A DNA stretch of 9,486 nucleotides from Acidobacteriota bacterium (GCA_013362195.1 JABFWM010000126.1:1-9486), one strand, 5' to 3'. Positions 1-5,974 are shown, counted from the stretch's first letter. Notes: a model not told the origin generated them from the letters alone. Program-made: numbers and translations.

Positions 1-241
1 GTGCCACGTGTGACTCGGGGCGCGAGACGCTGACGGTGGCGCCTGGAACCGAGGCGCCCGATGTGTCCGTCACCCGTCCCGAAAGGGTGAACCGCGCGCC
101 ATCCTGGGCGAGGAGCGGGGCGGGAGTGAGCAGGAGCGACACGAGCAGGCCGATCATCGGGCCGCGTGCGGTCACGATGGAGACCGCGCGCCGCCGGCGG
201 CCGACAGCTGGTGCGAACGAAGACAGATAGGGAAATGACAC
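1..241 (-). CDS. N-terminus of secreted carboxypeptidase-regulatory-like protein, probably a TonB-dependent receptor (partial)
   Basis: The reading frame runs off the left edge, so only the first 80 residues are visible. I chose the GTG at 241 because GGAGGAG (245-251) lies just upstream, with 5 nt between GGAGG and the GTG; the internal ATG at 157 and GTG at 175 lack a comparable site. The N-terminus has an unusually long basic n-region (RRRR at residues 15-18), a hydrophobic core (IGLLVSLLLTPAPLLA) and a likely cleavage after LLA, before QDG. The mature start contains GRVTDTSGASVPGATVSV, typical of the carboxypeptidase-regulatory-like beta-sandwich at the front of Oar-like TonB-dependent receptors. 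That family forms outer-membrane barrels for large substrates. The barrel lies outside the window, so another secreted protein with this domain is possible. It starts 20 nt after the stop of the 69-residue gene, which suggests one operon. Confidence 0.72.
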   Translation of the reverse strand, partial: MSFPYLSSFAPAVGRRRRAVSIVTARGPMIGLLVSLLLTPAPLLAQDGARFTLSGRVTDTSGASVPGATVSVSRPESHVA

Positions 242-244
242 GGA

Positions 245-251
245 CTCCTCC
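245..251 (-). promoter_or_regulatory. Strong ribosome binding site fixing a GTG start
   Basis: On the minus strand GGAGGAG is followed by TCC and then GTG at 241. This near-perfect Shine-Dalgarno decides the start of the receptor-like gene and adds 28 residues ahead of the first ATG in the frame. Confidence 0.65.
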
Positions 252-261
252 ACGAACGTCA

Positions 262-471
262 TCAGTGCTGCCGGATGTCGTGCACGGCTTCGCGAACACC
301 AAGCCGAACGTACGCCTCGCCCAGCAGCTCGACGAGCCGTCGAAACTGCGGTCCGCTGAAGGTCAGCGTGAGATTGTCGAGCCGCACATGCAGGCAGCCC
401 TGCGGACACTGGTAAACCGCCCACGTATGCTGTGCGGCGACGACGGATTCATCGGTCGTTGGCGTCTTCAT
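262..471 (-). CDS. Small CxxxC protein upstream of a receptor-like gene, function unknown
   Basis: This 69-residue protein has no signal peptide or membrane segment and is probably cytoplasmic. Its core is HTWAVYQCPQGCLHVRLDN, with C22 and C26 followed by H28. Then come an amphipathic strand (LTLTFS) and a Leu-rich helix (QFRRLVELLGEAYVRL). Third codon positions are strongly GC-biased, which supports real coding. The layout of cysteines, His, Asn and LxF recalls short bacterial proteins of the DUF6686 kind, but I recall that resemblance only loosely and cannot test it. The Cys/His cluster could bind a metal; this is inference. It starts 13 nt after the stop of the upstream ORF with no clear Shine-Dalgarno, so translation may be coupled. 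Its stop lies 20 nt before the receptor-like start, so a role tied to that receptor is plausible but unproven. Confidence 0.55.
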   Translation of the reverse strand: MKTPTTDESVVAAQHTWAVYQCPQGCLHVRLDNLTLTFSGPQFRRLVELLGEAYVRLGVREAVHDIRQH

Positions 472-484
472 GGTCGTTGCAGCT

Positions 485-658
485 TCAAGGCTGGCTGGCC
501 ATCGCCAGCACCCACGCGACCAGCCGGTCGTCCGGCATCAATGCCGCGTCCGGAAGGACATACGGCAGGCCGTCGAGCCGCTCCCGGAGGCCCTTGTCGA
601 TGCCGGTCACGCTCCTGAACGCGTACGGCCCGCCGTTATTGTGTGTTTGATATACCAT
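485..658 (-). CDS. Short ORF of unknown function, possible gene remnant
   Basis: I do not recognise this protein. From the ATG at 658 it is 57 residues long; a GTG at 691 in the same frame would give 68. From about residue 9 the codons are strongly GC-biased at third positions (GPYAFRSVTGIDKGLRERL and onward to AWVLAMASQP), like a genuine gene. The first eight codons are AT-rich and lie inside the operator-like patch at 644-670. Neither start has a Shine-Dalgarno sequence. The body may therefore be the tail of a gene that lost its 5' end, or the start may be an unusual one further in (for example the GTG after AGGAG near 611-619, where the spacing is poor). The stop lies 13 nt before the next gene, so it sits at the head of the same transcription unit. 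Confidence 0.35.
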   Translation of the reverse strand: MVYQTHNNGGPYAFRSVTGIDKGLRERLDGLPYVLPDAALMPDDRLVAWVLAMASQP

Positions 659-670
659 ACATTTGTTTGA
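644..670. promoter_or_regulatory. Operator-like AT-rich patch with palindrome and direct repeats
   Basis: Positions 644-661 read TGTTTGATATACCATACA, an imperfect palindrome of form TGTnTGnTATAnCAnACA (14 of 18 positions self-complementary). The heptamer TGTTTGA also occurs twice in direct orientation, at 644-650 and 664-670, exactly 20 bp apart (two helical turns). The patch is markedly AT-rich in a GC-rich window and lies at the 5' end of the minus-strand unit 485-1. This is the usual geometry of a site for a dimeric helix-turn-helix regulator. I cannot name the regulator and see no convincing -35/-10 pair. Confidence 0.4.
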
Positions 671-764
671 ATCGTCGACCCGCAATCGCACACAACGAGA
701 AGATGTGCGGAAGCGGGCGCACCGCTCCTCTTTCAGTCGTCCCGGCGAAGGACCCCGTGGATGG

Positions 765-884
765 TCAACGCAGGAACCTGGCGCCGACTAGTGCGGCGAG
801 ATACAGGAGGGTGAAGGGCTGGCGGTTCGGCTCTGGCGTGACGGGATGGATGATGCGCGGCGCACGAATGCGCGGCAGGCGTCG
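765..884 (-). other. Possible detached PEP-CTERM-like sorting signal
   Basis: Downstream of the choice-of-anchor gene, in another frame, the minus strand encodes an open stretch whose end reads HPVTPEPN, then a hydrophobic run (FTLLYLAALVGA), then ARFLR and a stop. The order Pro-Glu-Pro, hydrophobic helix and basic tail is that of a PEP-CTERM signal. All three frames are closed between it and the upstream gene (stops at 934, 923 and 885), so it is not translated with that gene now. It may be a decayed anchor or chance. Confidence 0.2.
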
Positions 885-918
885 TCACACGGAAGATGAC
901 GTCTCAGTGCCTGCCGCG
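871..918. terminator. Strong stem-loop after the choice-of-anchor gene, likely transcript end
   Basis: A perfect 10-bp inverted repeat joins CGCGGCAGGC (871-880) and GCCTGCCGCG (909-918). Inside it GTCGTC (881-886) can pair with GATGAC (895-900) using one G-U pair, leaving an 8-nt loop and an 8-nt bulge. It begins 16 nt past the stop codon of the gene at 934-1602. No T-run follows, so it is either a non-canonical terminator or a 3' stabilising hairpin. GATGACG (895-901) can alternatively pair with CGTCATC (932-938), which overlaps the stop codon, around an inner GCGTG/CACGC hairpin (916-928). Confidence 0.4.
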
Positions 919-933
919 TGGTTCACGCCTCCG

Positions 934-1602
934 TCATCTGACGAACGAGGCGTCGCTGTTTGCGTTGCCGACGATGATTTCCCCTGTCTGCAGGCCGGTG
1001 AGCACATCCTTCAGGCGTACGTGAATCATGTTCACCGTCAGTCCGGAGGTGGTCAGGCCGTTGCCTCGGGCGATCTGCTCGTTCAACGTGACCGTGCCGA
1101 CGCCCGGAAGCGCGATCTGCGAGTTTGGCGTCGGGACGCCGTCGGCGATCGGAACGCCGCCGACGATGAGGCCGGCGAGCGTCGATCCGTCCGCGTTGCT
1201 GGTCGCGCGGCCGCCGTTGCTCGCACTGCTCGACTGCCCGGAGACGAGCTGTGCGCTGATCAGCCCGCCGAGAATGTTCACGTTCTGCAACGTCGATCCA
1301 CTCTGGGCACTGGCGGCGTTCTCGCCGACGACGCCGGTCGTGACCGAGGTGAGCGATTCGGCGGCGAGCACGCCGAGAACATTCAACGCCGGGGCCGACG
1401 CATCGCCCATTCCGGTCGGGTCCATCGTGGCCAGCGGCGCTCGTGCGAGCGATCCCGTCGCGGTCTGGACGAACGCGCCGTAGGCGTCGCCAGTGGCGCT
1501 GTTCGACGCCTGCGCACGGCTTGACGGCATGTTGACCGTGAGCGCGCCCAGCAGCACGGCAGCGCTGGCACGGGCCGCGGCTTTCGCAGAGATTCCCCTC
1601 AT
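934..1602 (-). CDS. Secreted choice-of-anchor P-like protein
   Basis: This 222-residue protein has a signal peptide (basic start, AAVLLGALTVNM core, likely cleavage near SRA-QA at residue 30) and should be exported. The mature part is Gly/Ala/Ser/Thr/Asn-rich. It holds the conserved-looking run GRATSNADGSTLAGLIVGG (residues 131-149), then IALPGVGTVTLNEQ (163-176), LTVNMIHVRL (188-197) and IIVGNANSD (209-217). I recognise this succession from proteins named choice-of-anchor P family, extracellular proteins that normally carry one of several C-terminal sorting signals. Here the protein stops right after the domain, with no anchor. It has no Cys, no Trp and a single Tyr (Y41). The start is supported by GAGAGG about 7 nt upstream. 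It lies 24 nt after the di-heme peroxidase gene, so the two are almost certainly co-transcribed. Its molecular role is unknown. Confidence 0.75.
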   Translation of the reverse strand: MRGISAKAAARASAAVLLGALTVNMPSSRAQASNSATGDAYGAFVQTATGSLARAPLATMDPTGMGDASAPALNVLGVLAAESLTSVTTGVVGENAASAQSGSTLQNVNILGGLISAQLVSGQSSSASNGGRATSNADGSTLAGLIVGGVPIADGVPTPNSQIALPGVGTVTLNEQIARGNGLTTSGLTVNMIHVRLKDVLTGLQTGEIIVGNANSDASFVR

Positions 1603-1626
1603 ATCTTCGCCTCTCTCCCTGCGTTC

Positions 1627-3891
1627 CTATCGGATGAACGCCTGCAGGTTGCCGCCCGACAACACGCCGCTGTTCGCGTAGACGACCGCGCCCGCGGCGT
1701 TCCAGACCGTGATCTCGAACGTATCGTGATCGACCCCCGGCTGGCGGTGATCGCAGCCCTTGGCCGTGAAGGAGAACCCGCTCGTGTCGTTGACGACGGC
1801 GGGGCCCCAGACGCGGACGCACGTTTCGGTGGACTCGTGCATCGTGAACGTGTCGGACGTGATCACGACCTGCCGGCCGCGATCGCGGAACCGCACCTTG
1901 CCTTCGGGCGCCTCCTCCGTTCCGTTGAAGTTGAATCCAAAGTGGGACATCTGCCGGCCGGCGCCGAGCACGCCGCTCCCGCGCATCTTCGAAATCGAGA
2001 GGAAGGGCTGGAGCGGCACGAGGCCGGCGTCGGGCCGGCCGCCCGCGCCCACAGCGGGAACTTCCTCCATGTCGTCCACGCATCGTCCGTTGCCCGCATC
2101 CTCGACGTGATTGTCGTTGCCGATGCATCCGTTGGGACGCAACAGCGAGGGATGATCGAACGGGGCCTTGTCCTGTCGGGTGCGTTCGTCGGTCAAGGCC
2201 TGAAGGAAGGCGACGAGCGCGTCGATTTCGTTGAGGCTCAGGCCGATTGGCTGAATGTCCGGATCGAGGTTGTCGATGTTGCGGTTCGCGAAATCGCCGC
2301 CGCGGTTGTAGAACTGGACGACCTGCCTGAGCGTGCCTTTCCCGCCCGCGTGAAAATACGGACCGGTCAACTCCACGTTCCGGAGCGCGGGTGTCTTGAA
2401 GGCGCCGTCGACGTTGGCGCGCTGGTCGCACTGCGGGTTGGCTCCAAGCGGCGGGCTCAGGGCCGGATCGACGAACAACGGCGGCGTCCTCATCGCGCGA
2501 CGCGTGTCGCTGAGCGGATTGCCGAACGGATCGGTGCCACCGCGTCCGATGTCCTCGGCGGTCGGGCGCATCCCGACGTTGTAGAAGCCGTTGTCATAGA
2601 TCGCGCAGCCCCCGTTGCCCATCACCATCCGTTCGAGCCGCTGGTTCCCGGCGTTCCCGACACTGGCATTGGTCAGTTCGGGACCGCCGTGGCAATTGAT
2701 GCACCGGCCCGTGCTCGTGAAGAGGTTCATGCCCTGCTGCTCGAGAGCGCTGAGGGCGGAGCTGTCGCCTTCGAGAAAGCGATCGACGCGGCTGTCGTTG
2801 GCGATCAGCGTCGATTCGTACAGCTGAATCGCCAGCCCCCAGAACAGCGAGAAGTTCGCTTCCATGTGGCTGAAGACCTCCCCATCGATGGCCACGGGGC
2901 CGCCGCTCCACCACTCCGGACGAAAGGCCGTCCTGATCATGTCCGGATACGTCGCGTTGATGCCGGTCGAGGGGCGCGCGAACGGACCGAGCACGCTGTC
3001 GCCGGCATCGACGTGCTGGGCGGCGAGCGGCGTCAGCGAGAGCATCTTGCGAACGAGCTTCGGTAAGACGCGTCCCGCACACGACATCTCGAAGGGCGAC
3101 AGCGGCGGGCCCACGGCCTGCGAGGCCAGGCTTGCCGGTTCAATCTGGACCTGCGTCGCTTCGGGCGGTAAGCCCGGAGCGATCGCCTTCCAGACGTGCG
3201 CCGTGGGATCGAGATCGCCGAACGGGCTCACGCCGTTGAAAATGTGGTCGGCGCGTCCGTCCCAGAAATTGTCGAAGTTGAACGCGGCGTTGACCATGCT
3301 GGGTGTGTTCCGCGGCTCGACGCGGCGGACGGTGATGCCGTGCACCTGGAAGACCGGATCGGCGACGGCGGTGCAGTCATCCGCGGCGCGCCCCGGCGTC
3401 ACACCGACGAACGTGCTGTCGAACACGCCCTGTGACGAAGCGACATCGTTCGCGTCGGAGACGATGGGTGAACTCGCCGCGTTTTCATCCACGTGCCTCG
3501 TGAATGGAAAGTCCCTGGCCCGCAGCGTGTAGTTGGGTCCGCCCACCTGGAACGTCGTGTCGCCGCCGAGCAGGCCCGGGCTGATCTGGTTCTTTCGGCG
3601 GTTGTCGGCGCCCGCGTGAAAATGACAGGACGCACACGCCTGGATGCCGTCGCCGCCGGCCTGCATGTCCCAGAAGAGTGCTTTGCCCAGGCGGATCGCC
3701 GCCGCTTTGTCCAGGACGAAGTCGGCGAGGTTCCGGGGCTCGGGAACCGGCACGGTCTTCAACGACGCGAGCGCATGCGGCGGATCCCGGGGCGGCAGCT
3801 GTGCCCGAACAGCGACCGTGAACGCGAGAACCGTGACGACTAAGATGAGGGCCGACGATAAGATTCCTCGAGACGCACGCAGTGAAAGCAT
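1627..3891 (-). CDS. MauG/cytochrome c peroxidase-like di-heme protein with a post-COAP-like C-terminal domain
   Basis: A 754-residue exported protein; the start has AAGGAG 6 nt upstream. Residues 1-30 form a signal peptide (SSALILVVTVLAFTVAVRA), placing it in the periplasm or outside. Two c-type heme motifs are present: CASCH (86-90) and CINCH (397-401). NAAFNFDNFWDGRAD (201-215) contains the family Trp (W210). FKTPALRNVELTGPYFHAGG (498-517) is the region near the second heme in MauG and bacterial cytochrome c peroxidases. Those families reduce peroxide or carry out oxidative modification of partner proteins. The heme motifs are 311 residues apart, far more than the roughly 150-170 of classical members. 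After a linker with C589 and C604, residues 628-754 form an added beta-rich domain (MSHFGFNFNG, GKVRFRD, DTFEITVW, GVLSGGNLQ) that I read as a post-COAP-like domain, found in choice-of-anchor proteins. It carries C691 and C713. The next gene encodes such a protein. Confidence 0.88.
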   Translation of the reverse strand: MLSLRASRGILSSALILVVTVLAFTVAVRAQLPPRDPPHALASLKTVPVPEPRNLADFVLDKAAAIRLGKALFWDMQAGGDGIQACASCHFHAGADNRRKNQISPGLLGGDTTFQVGGPNYTLRARDFPFTRHVDENAASSPIVSDANDVASSQGVFDSTFVGVTPGRAADDCTAVADPVFQVHGITVRRVEPRNTPSMVNAAFNFDNFWDGRADHIFNGVSPFGDLDPTAHVWKAIAPGLPPEATQVQIEPASLASQAVGPPLSPFEMSCAGRVLPKLVRKMLSLTPLAAQHVDAGDSVLGPFARPSTGINATYPDMIRTAFRPEWWSGGPVAIDGEVFSHMEANFSLFWGLAIQLYESTLIANDSRVDRFLEGDSSALSALEQQGMNLFTSTGRCINCHGGPELTNASVGNAGNQRLERMVMGNGGCAIYDNGFYNVGMRPTAEDIGRGGTDPFGNPLSDTRRAMRTPPLFVDPALSPPLGANPQCDQRANVDGAFKTPALRNVELTGPYFHAGGKGTLRQVVQFYNRGGDFANRNIDNLDPDIQPIGLSLNEIDALVAFLQALTDERTRQDKAPFDHPSLLRPNGCIGNDNHVEDAGNGRCVDDMEEVPAVGAGGRPDAGLVPLQPFLSISKMRGSGVLGAGRQMSHFGFNFNGTEEAPEGKVRFRDRGRQVVITSDTFTMHESTETCVRVWGPAVVNDTSGFSFTAKGCDHRQPGVDHDTFEITVWNAAGAVVYANSGVLSGGNLQAFIR

Positions 3892-4066
3892 CGGGTGCTC
3901 CTTGGCTGAGCGAACGAGTCGCAGAGCAGCCCATCACTGTGTTTCGCACGGGTCTGTGGTCGCAATCAGGTGAAATCCTGAATCGCCGGCGGGAGATTCC
4001 AGGCAGGTTCAGCGCGTTCCGATGTCAACAGTACTGAGTAGCCGTCGCTGATCACACGTGCCGGCC

Positions 4067-4645
4067 TCATGCCCGGCGCACCGCCATATCCGCCGGTGCC
4101 GGTACGCGGCCGTGATCCAGCATCACGGGCGTGCCGTCGACCACGATGCGCATGCAGGCCTTGCCGTGGCCCATCGCGTACTTGACGGTTGGATAGATTC
4201 GCGCCGCGGTGATGGCAAACGCCAGGCTGACAAGCGCGCGCGGTCCCCAGCGTTTCACGATCGCCTCGCGATACCCGTCGGCCGCGGCATCGTGCGCGAG
4301 GGTCGCGCGCGTGAAGTTCCACACCAGCGCGACCTCCGGCGGCATCGCGGCAGGATTGTCGGCGAGCAGGGCGCGCAGCACCGCAGCACTGACGCCGGCA
4401 CGCTCCGCCATCGTGACGGCGAGCTGCGTGCAGGGGCCGCAGTCTTCGTGGCGGACCGCGGTGATGCCGGCGGCGCTCCATGCCTCGACGGGGAGGTCCT
4501 GCCGGAAGCGTCCGAGCGCGGTGACGCGCGAAAAGAGCCACGCGGCCAGCGGACTCGCATCGATGATGTCGCGCATGTAGCTGGCGTCGTAGTGCCACGT
4601 CCGCTCGAACGTGCCAATCGCTCTGCGCAGTGCCCATCTGACCAT
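4067..4645 (-). CDS. AhpD-like (carboxymuconolactone decarboxylase superfamily) protein
   Basis: This 192-residue protein starts at an ATG with AGGAGG 6 nt upstream. It is largely helical. Residues 63-76 read AVRHEDCGPCTQLA, giving a Glu-Asp-Cys-x-x-Cys site (E67, C69, C72) like the redox pair of AhpD-fold proteins. Family members use the two cysteines for peroxide or disulfide chemistry, or bind substrates in decarboxylase-type enzymes. The His usually found four residues after the second Cys is replaced by Ala (A76), so classical AhpD peroxidase chemistry is doubtful. There is no signal peptide, so it is probably cytoplasmic, although residues 145-165 are fairly hydrophobic (PRALVSLAFAITAARIYPTV). 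It lies 175 nt upstream of the di-heme gene and 139 nt downstream of the isomerase gene, all on one strand, so it may be its own transcript. The exact function is unknown. Confidence 0.65.
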   Translation of the reverse strand: MVRWALRRAIGTFERTWHYDASYMRDIIDASPLAAWLFSRVTALGRFRQDLPVEAWSAAGITAVRHEDCGPCTQLAVTMAERAGVSAAVLRALLADNPAAMPPEVALVWNFTRATLAHDAAADGYREAIVKRWGPRALVSLAFAITAARIYPTVKYAMGHGKACMRIVVDGTPVMLDHGRVPAPADMAVRRA

Positions 4646-4784
4646 GTCGTTCCTCCTGTCTCAAATGGTAGACGGGACAGGGTGCCGGAGTGTGACATGC
4701 GTGCGACGGGTTAGGCTCTTCCGGAGTGCCGGGTGCGGGGAGGTCCGAAGGCGTTCGCAGCAGAGGCGCGCGCCGCGGTGCGAT

Positions 4785-5684
4785 TCACGACGCCAGCGCG
4801 TCGCGGCAGAACCGATAACACCTCGCGACTTCCGCGACCGCATCGCCGCCCGGATATTCGTATTCGATGTTGGCGGGGAACGAGTACTGCCGCGCGCGCA
4901 TCAGCTTCAGCACCTCTTTGATCGGCGCATCGCCCGTCCCCCAGGGGACAATCGCCCCCTGGTTCTTCTTCCGGTCCTTGAGATGGATGTTGGTGATCCG
5001 CGCGTGGTTCTGCTCGATGAAGGCCACCGGATCGAAGTTGGCCGCCGTGAAGTGACCGATATCGAGATTGATGCCGTGGTACTTCGAGGCGGACGTGCAT
5101 GCCTCGAAGCTCGCCGGCGTCACGATGTCGTCAGGGTCGTCCACGCTCGAATGGTGGTGATTATGGAAGCCCACCATCAGGCGATGCTTCTCGGCAAATG
5201 GCGCAATGCGTCGCGCCATGCTGACCTGAGTGGACGTCGTGAGCGCCTTGACGCCAAGCGTCCGCGCCATCAGAAAGGCGTACTCGATTTCCTCGTCAGC
5301 GCTGTCGCGGCCCAGGTTGTAACAGAGGAACGTGATGTCGATCCCCGCCTCCTCGAACGTCTGCCGCACGCCTCTGAACGCATCCATCGAGAGCCCGCGG
5401 CCCGACCGGCGTATGCCATCGGCGGCGGCAAGGCGGCTCGCCGCCGCCTCGGCGTGGTTCGACATCAATTCCACGGATCCCAGGCCCACCTGCGCGATGG
5501 CCGTAATGATCTCGTCGGGTCCGCGCAGGCTGCGGAAGCTGAAGGACTGCACGCCAATCTGCACGCCTTTGATGGTCGAGTCGAGGCGCGCGCGGCGGCC
5601 CTGGTCGATCGCGCGCGAGAAGGGCAGCGCCGCCAACGCCAGCTTGCCGAATTCCCTCCGCGACCATTCACGTTCAGCAGACAT
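4785..5684 (-). CDS. Tat-type sugar phosphate isomerase/epimerase (xylose isomerase-like TIM barrel)
   Basis: From the ATG at 5684 this is 299 residues. GAGGAG 6 nt upstream decides this start over an in-frame ATG 23 codons earlier, whose extra residues look non-coding. The N-terminus reads SRREFGKLALAALPF, a twin-arginine signal (R9, R10), so it is probably exported folded. The h-region is short. The rest is an AP-endonuclease-2/xylose isomerase-type TIM barrel. Expected metal and substrate residues are visible: E72 in SVELM, H174 and H176 in GFHNHHHS, D208 and H211 in NLDIGHF, H234 and D237 in NIHLKDR, and E274 in NIEYEY. Members isomerise or epimerise sugars using a divalent metal; the actual sugar cannot be read from the sequence. 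It heads the minus-strand series and is transcribed divergently from the phospholipase D-like gene. Confidence 0.88.
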   Translation of the reverse strand: MSAEREWSRREFGKLALAALPFSRAIDQGRRARLDSTIKGVQIGVQSFSFRSLRGPDEIITAIAQVGLGSVELMSNHAEAAASRLAAADGIRRSGRGLSMDAFRGVRQTFEEAGIDITFLCYNLGRDSADEEIEYAFLMARTLGVKALTTSTQVSMARRIAPFAEKHRLMVGFHNHHHSSVDDPDDIVTPASFEACTSASKYHGINLDIGHFTAANFDPVAFIEQNHARITNIHLKDRKKNQGAIVPWGTGDAPIKEVLKLMRARQYSFPANIEYEYPGGDAVAEVARCYRFCRDALAS

Positions 5685-5794
5685 CGAGGACTCCTCTGGC
5701 GCGCATCGGGTGTTCGTCTCCTCGATTCGCGGCGGCCGGCCCCGCGCGGCCAACGATAGGCCGGATTGGCGCGGGAATCAACAGAGCGTCGCAT

Positions 5795-5821
5795 TCTTGG
5801 TCAGCGGGCCAAGACCCGCTG
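5795..5821. repeat. Two interlocked inverted repeats in the divergent spacer
   Basis: TCTTGG (5795-5800) pairs with CCAAGA (5809-5814), and CAGCGGG (5802-5808) pairs with CCCGCTG (5815-5821). The arms alternate a-b-a'-b' with only one unpaired base between them, so the two stems exclude each other. The block lies between the divergent isomerase and phospholipase D-like genes. It could be a pair of overlapping operators or an alternative RNA fold in a leader. A true pseudoknot is unlikely because no nucleotides remain to cross the first stem. Confidence 0.4.
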
Positions 5822-5850
5822 TTCGATCCTGCGGCGGCCGACGTTATAAC
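5822..5850 (+). promoter_or_regulatory. Candidate weak promoter for the phospholipase D-like gene
   Basis: TATAAC (5845-5850) fits a -10 element. Seventeen bases upstream lies TTCGAT (5822-5827), a poor -35. GTTATAAC (5843-5850) is itself a palindrome, so the element could also serve the minus strand. It lies about 125 nt before the GTG start. The evidence is only hexamer resemblance in a GC-rich background. Confidence 0.2.
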
Positions 5851-5964
5851 CTCAATGACGGGCATTCCGCTCCGGCCGCTGCGTCCGCCCTGCAACGCGA
5901 CAGGGGTCCGCGCGCGGCGCCTCACCGCATCATCTGCCGGCGCTCACCTCGGGCGCCGCCTGGC

Positions 5965-5970
5965 AGGAGG
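5965..5970 (+). promoter_or_regulatory. Ribosome binding site fixing a GTG start
   Basis: AGGAGG ends 4 nt before the GTG at 5975. It decides the start of the phospholipase D-like gene over the in-frame ATG at 5855. The 40 codons between the two encode an Arg/Pro/Ala-rich stretch with no recognisable fold. Confidence 0.6.
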
Positions 5971-5974
5971 GTCC

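Noticed and set aside
923..2431. A 502-residue minus-strand open frame across the two middle genes
   Set aside because: It is Arg/Pro-rich, has no fold or signal, and spans the di-heme 3' end and the choice-of-anchor gene in another frame. It is a shadow of GC-rich codons.
1726..3066. A 446-residue plus-strand open frame opposite the di-heme gene
   Set aside because: Its composition is that of an antisense shadow. The opposite strand carries heme motifs, a signal peptide and a Shine-Dalgarno sequence.
4023..4028. A perfect TTGACA on the minus strand upstream of the di-heme gene
   Set aside because: No acceptable -10 hexamer lies 16-18 nt downstream (TGCCTG at 17), so a sigma-70 promoter is not supported.
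4058..4081. A GTGCCGG/CCGGCGCAC hairpin at the end of the AhpD-like gene
   Set aside because: It has a bulge, spans the stop codon and is not followed by a T-run. Too weak to call a terminator.
4611..5759. A 382-residue plus-strand open frame opposite the isomerase gene
   Set aside because: Arg-rich antisense shadow; the opposite frame has a full TIM-barrel motif set.
5758..5841. A tRNA-like arrangement: GTTCGATC loop at 5821-5828, CTTGG/CCAAG stem at 5796-5813, and a partly pairing acceptor at 5758-5764 with 5834-5840
   Set aside because: The anticodon loop would have 8 nt, the 5' half is about 11 nt too long, the T-stem has a mismatch and no D-arm forms. No CCA end is present.
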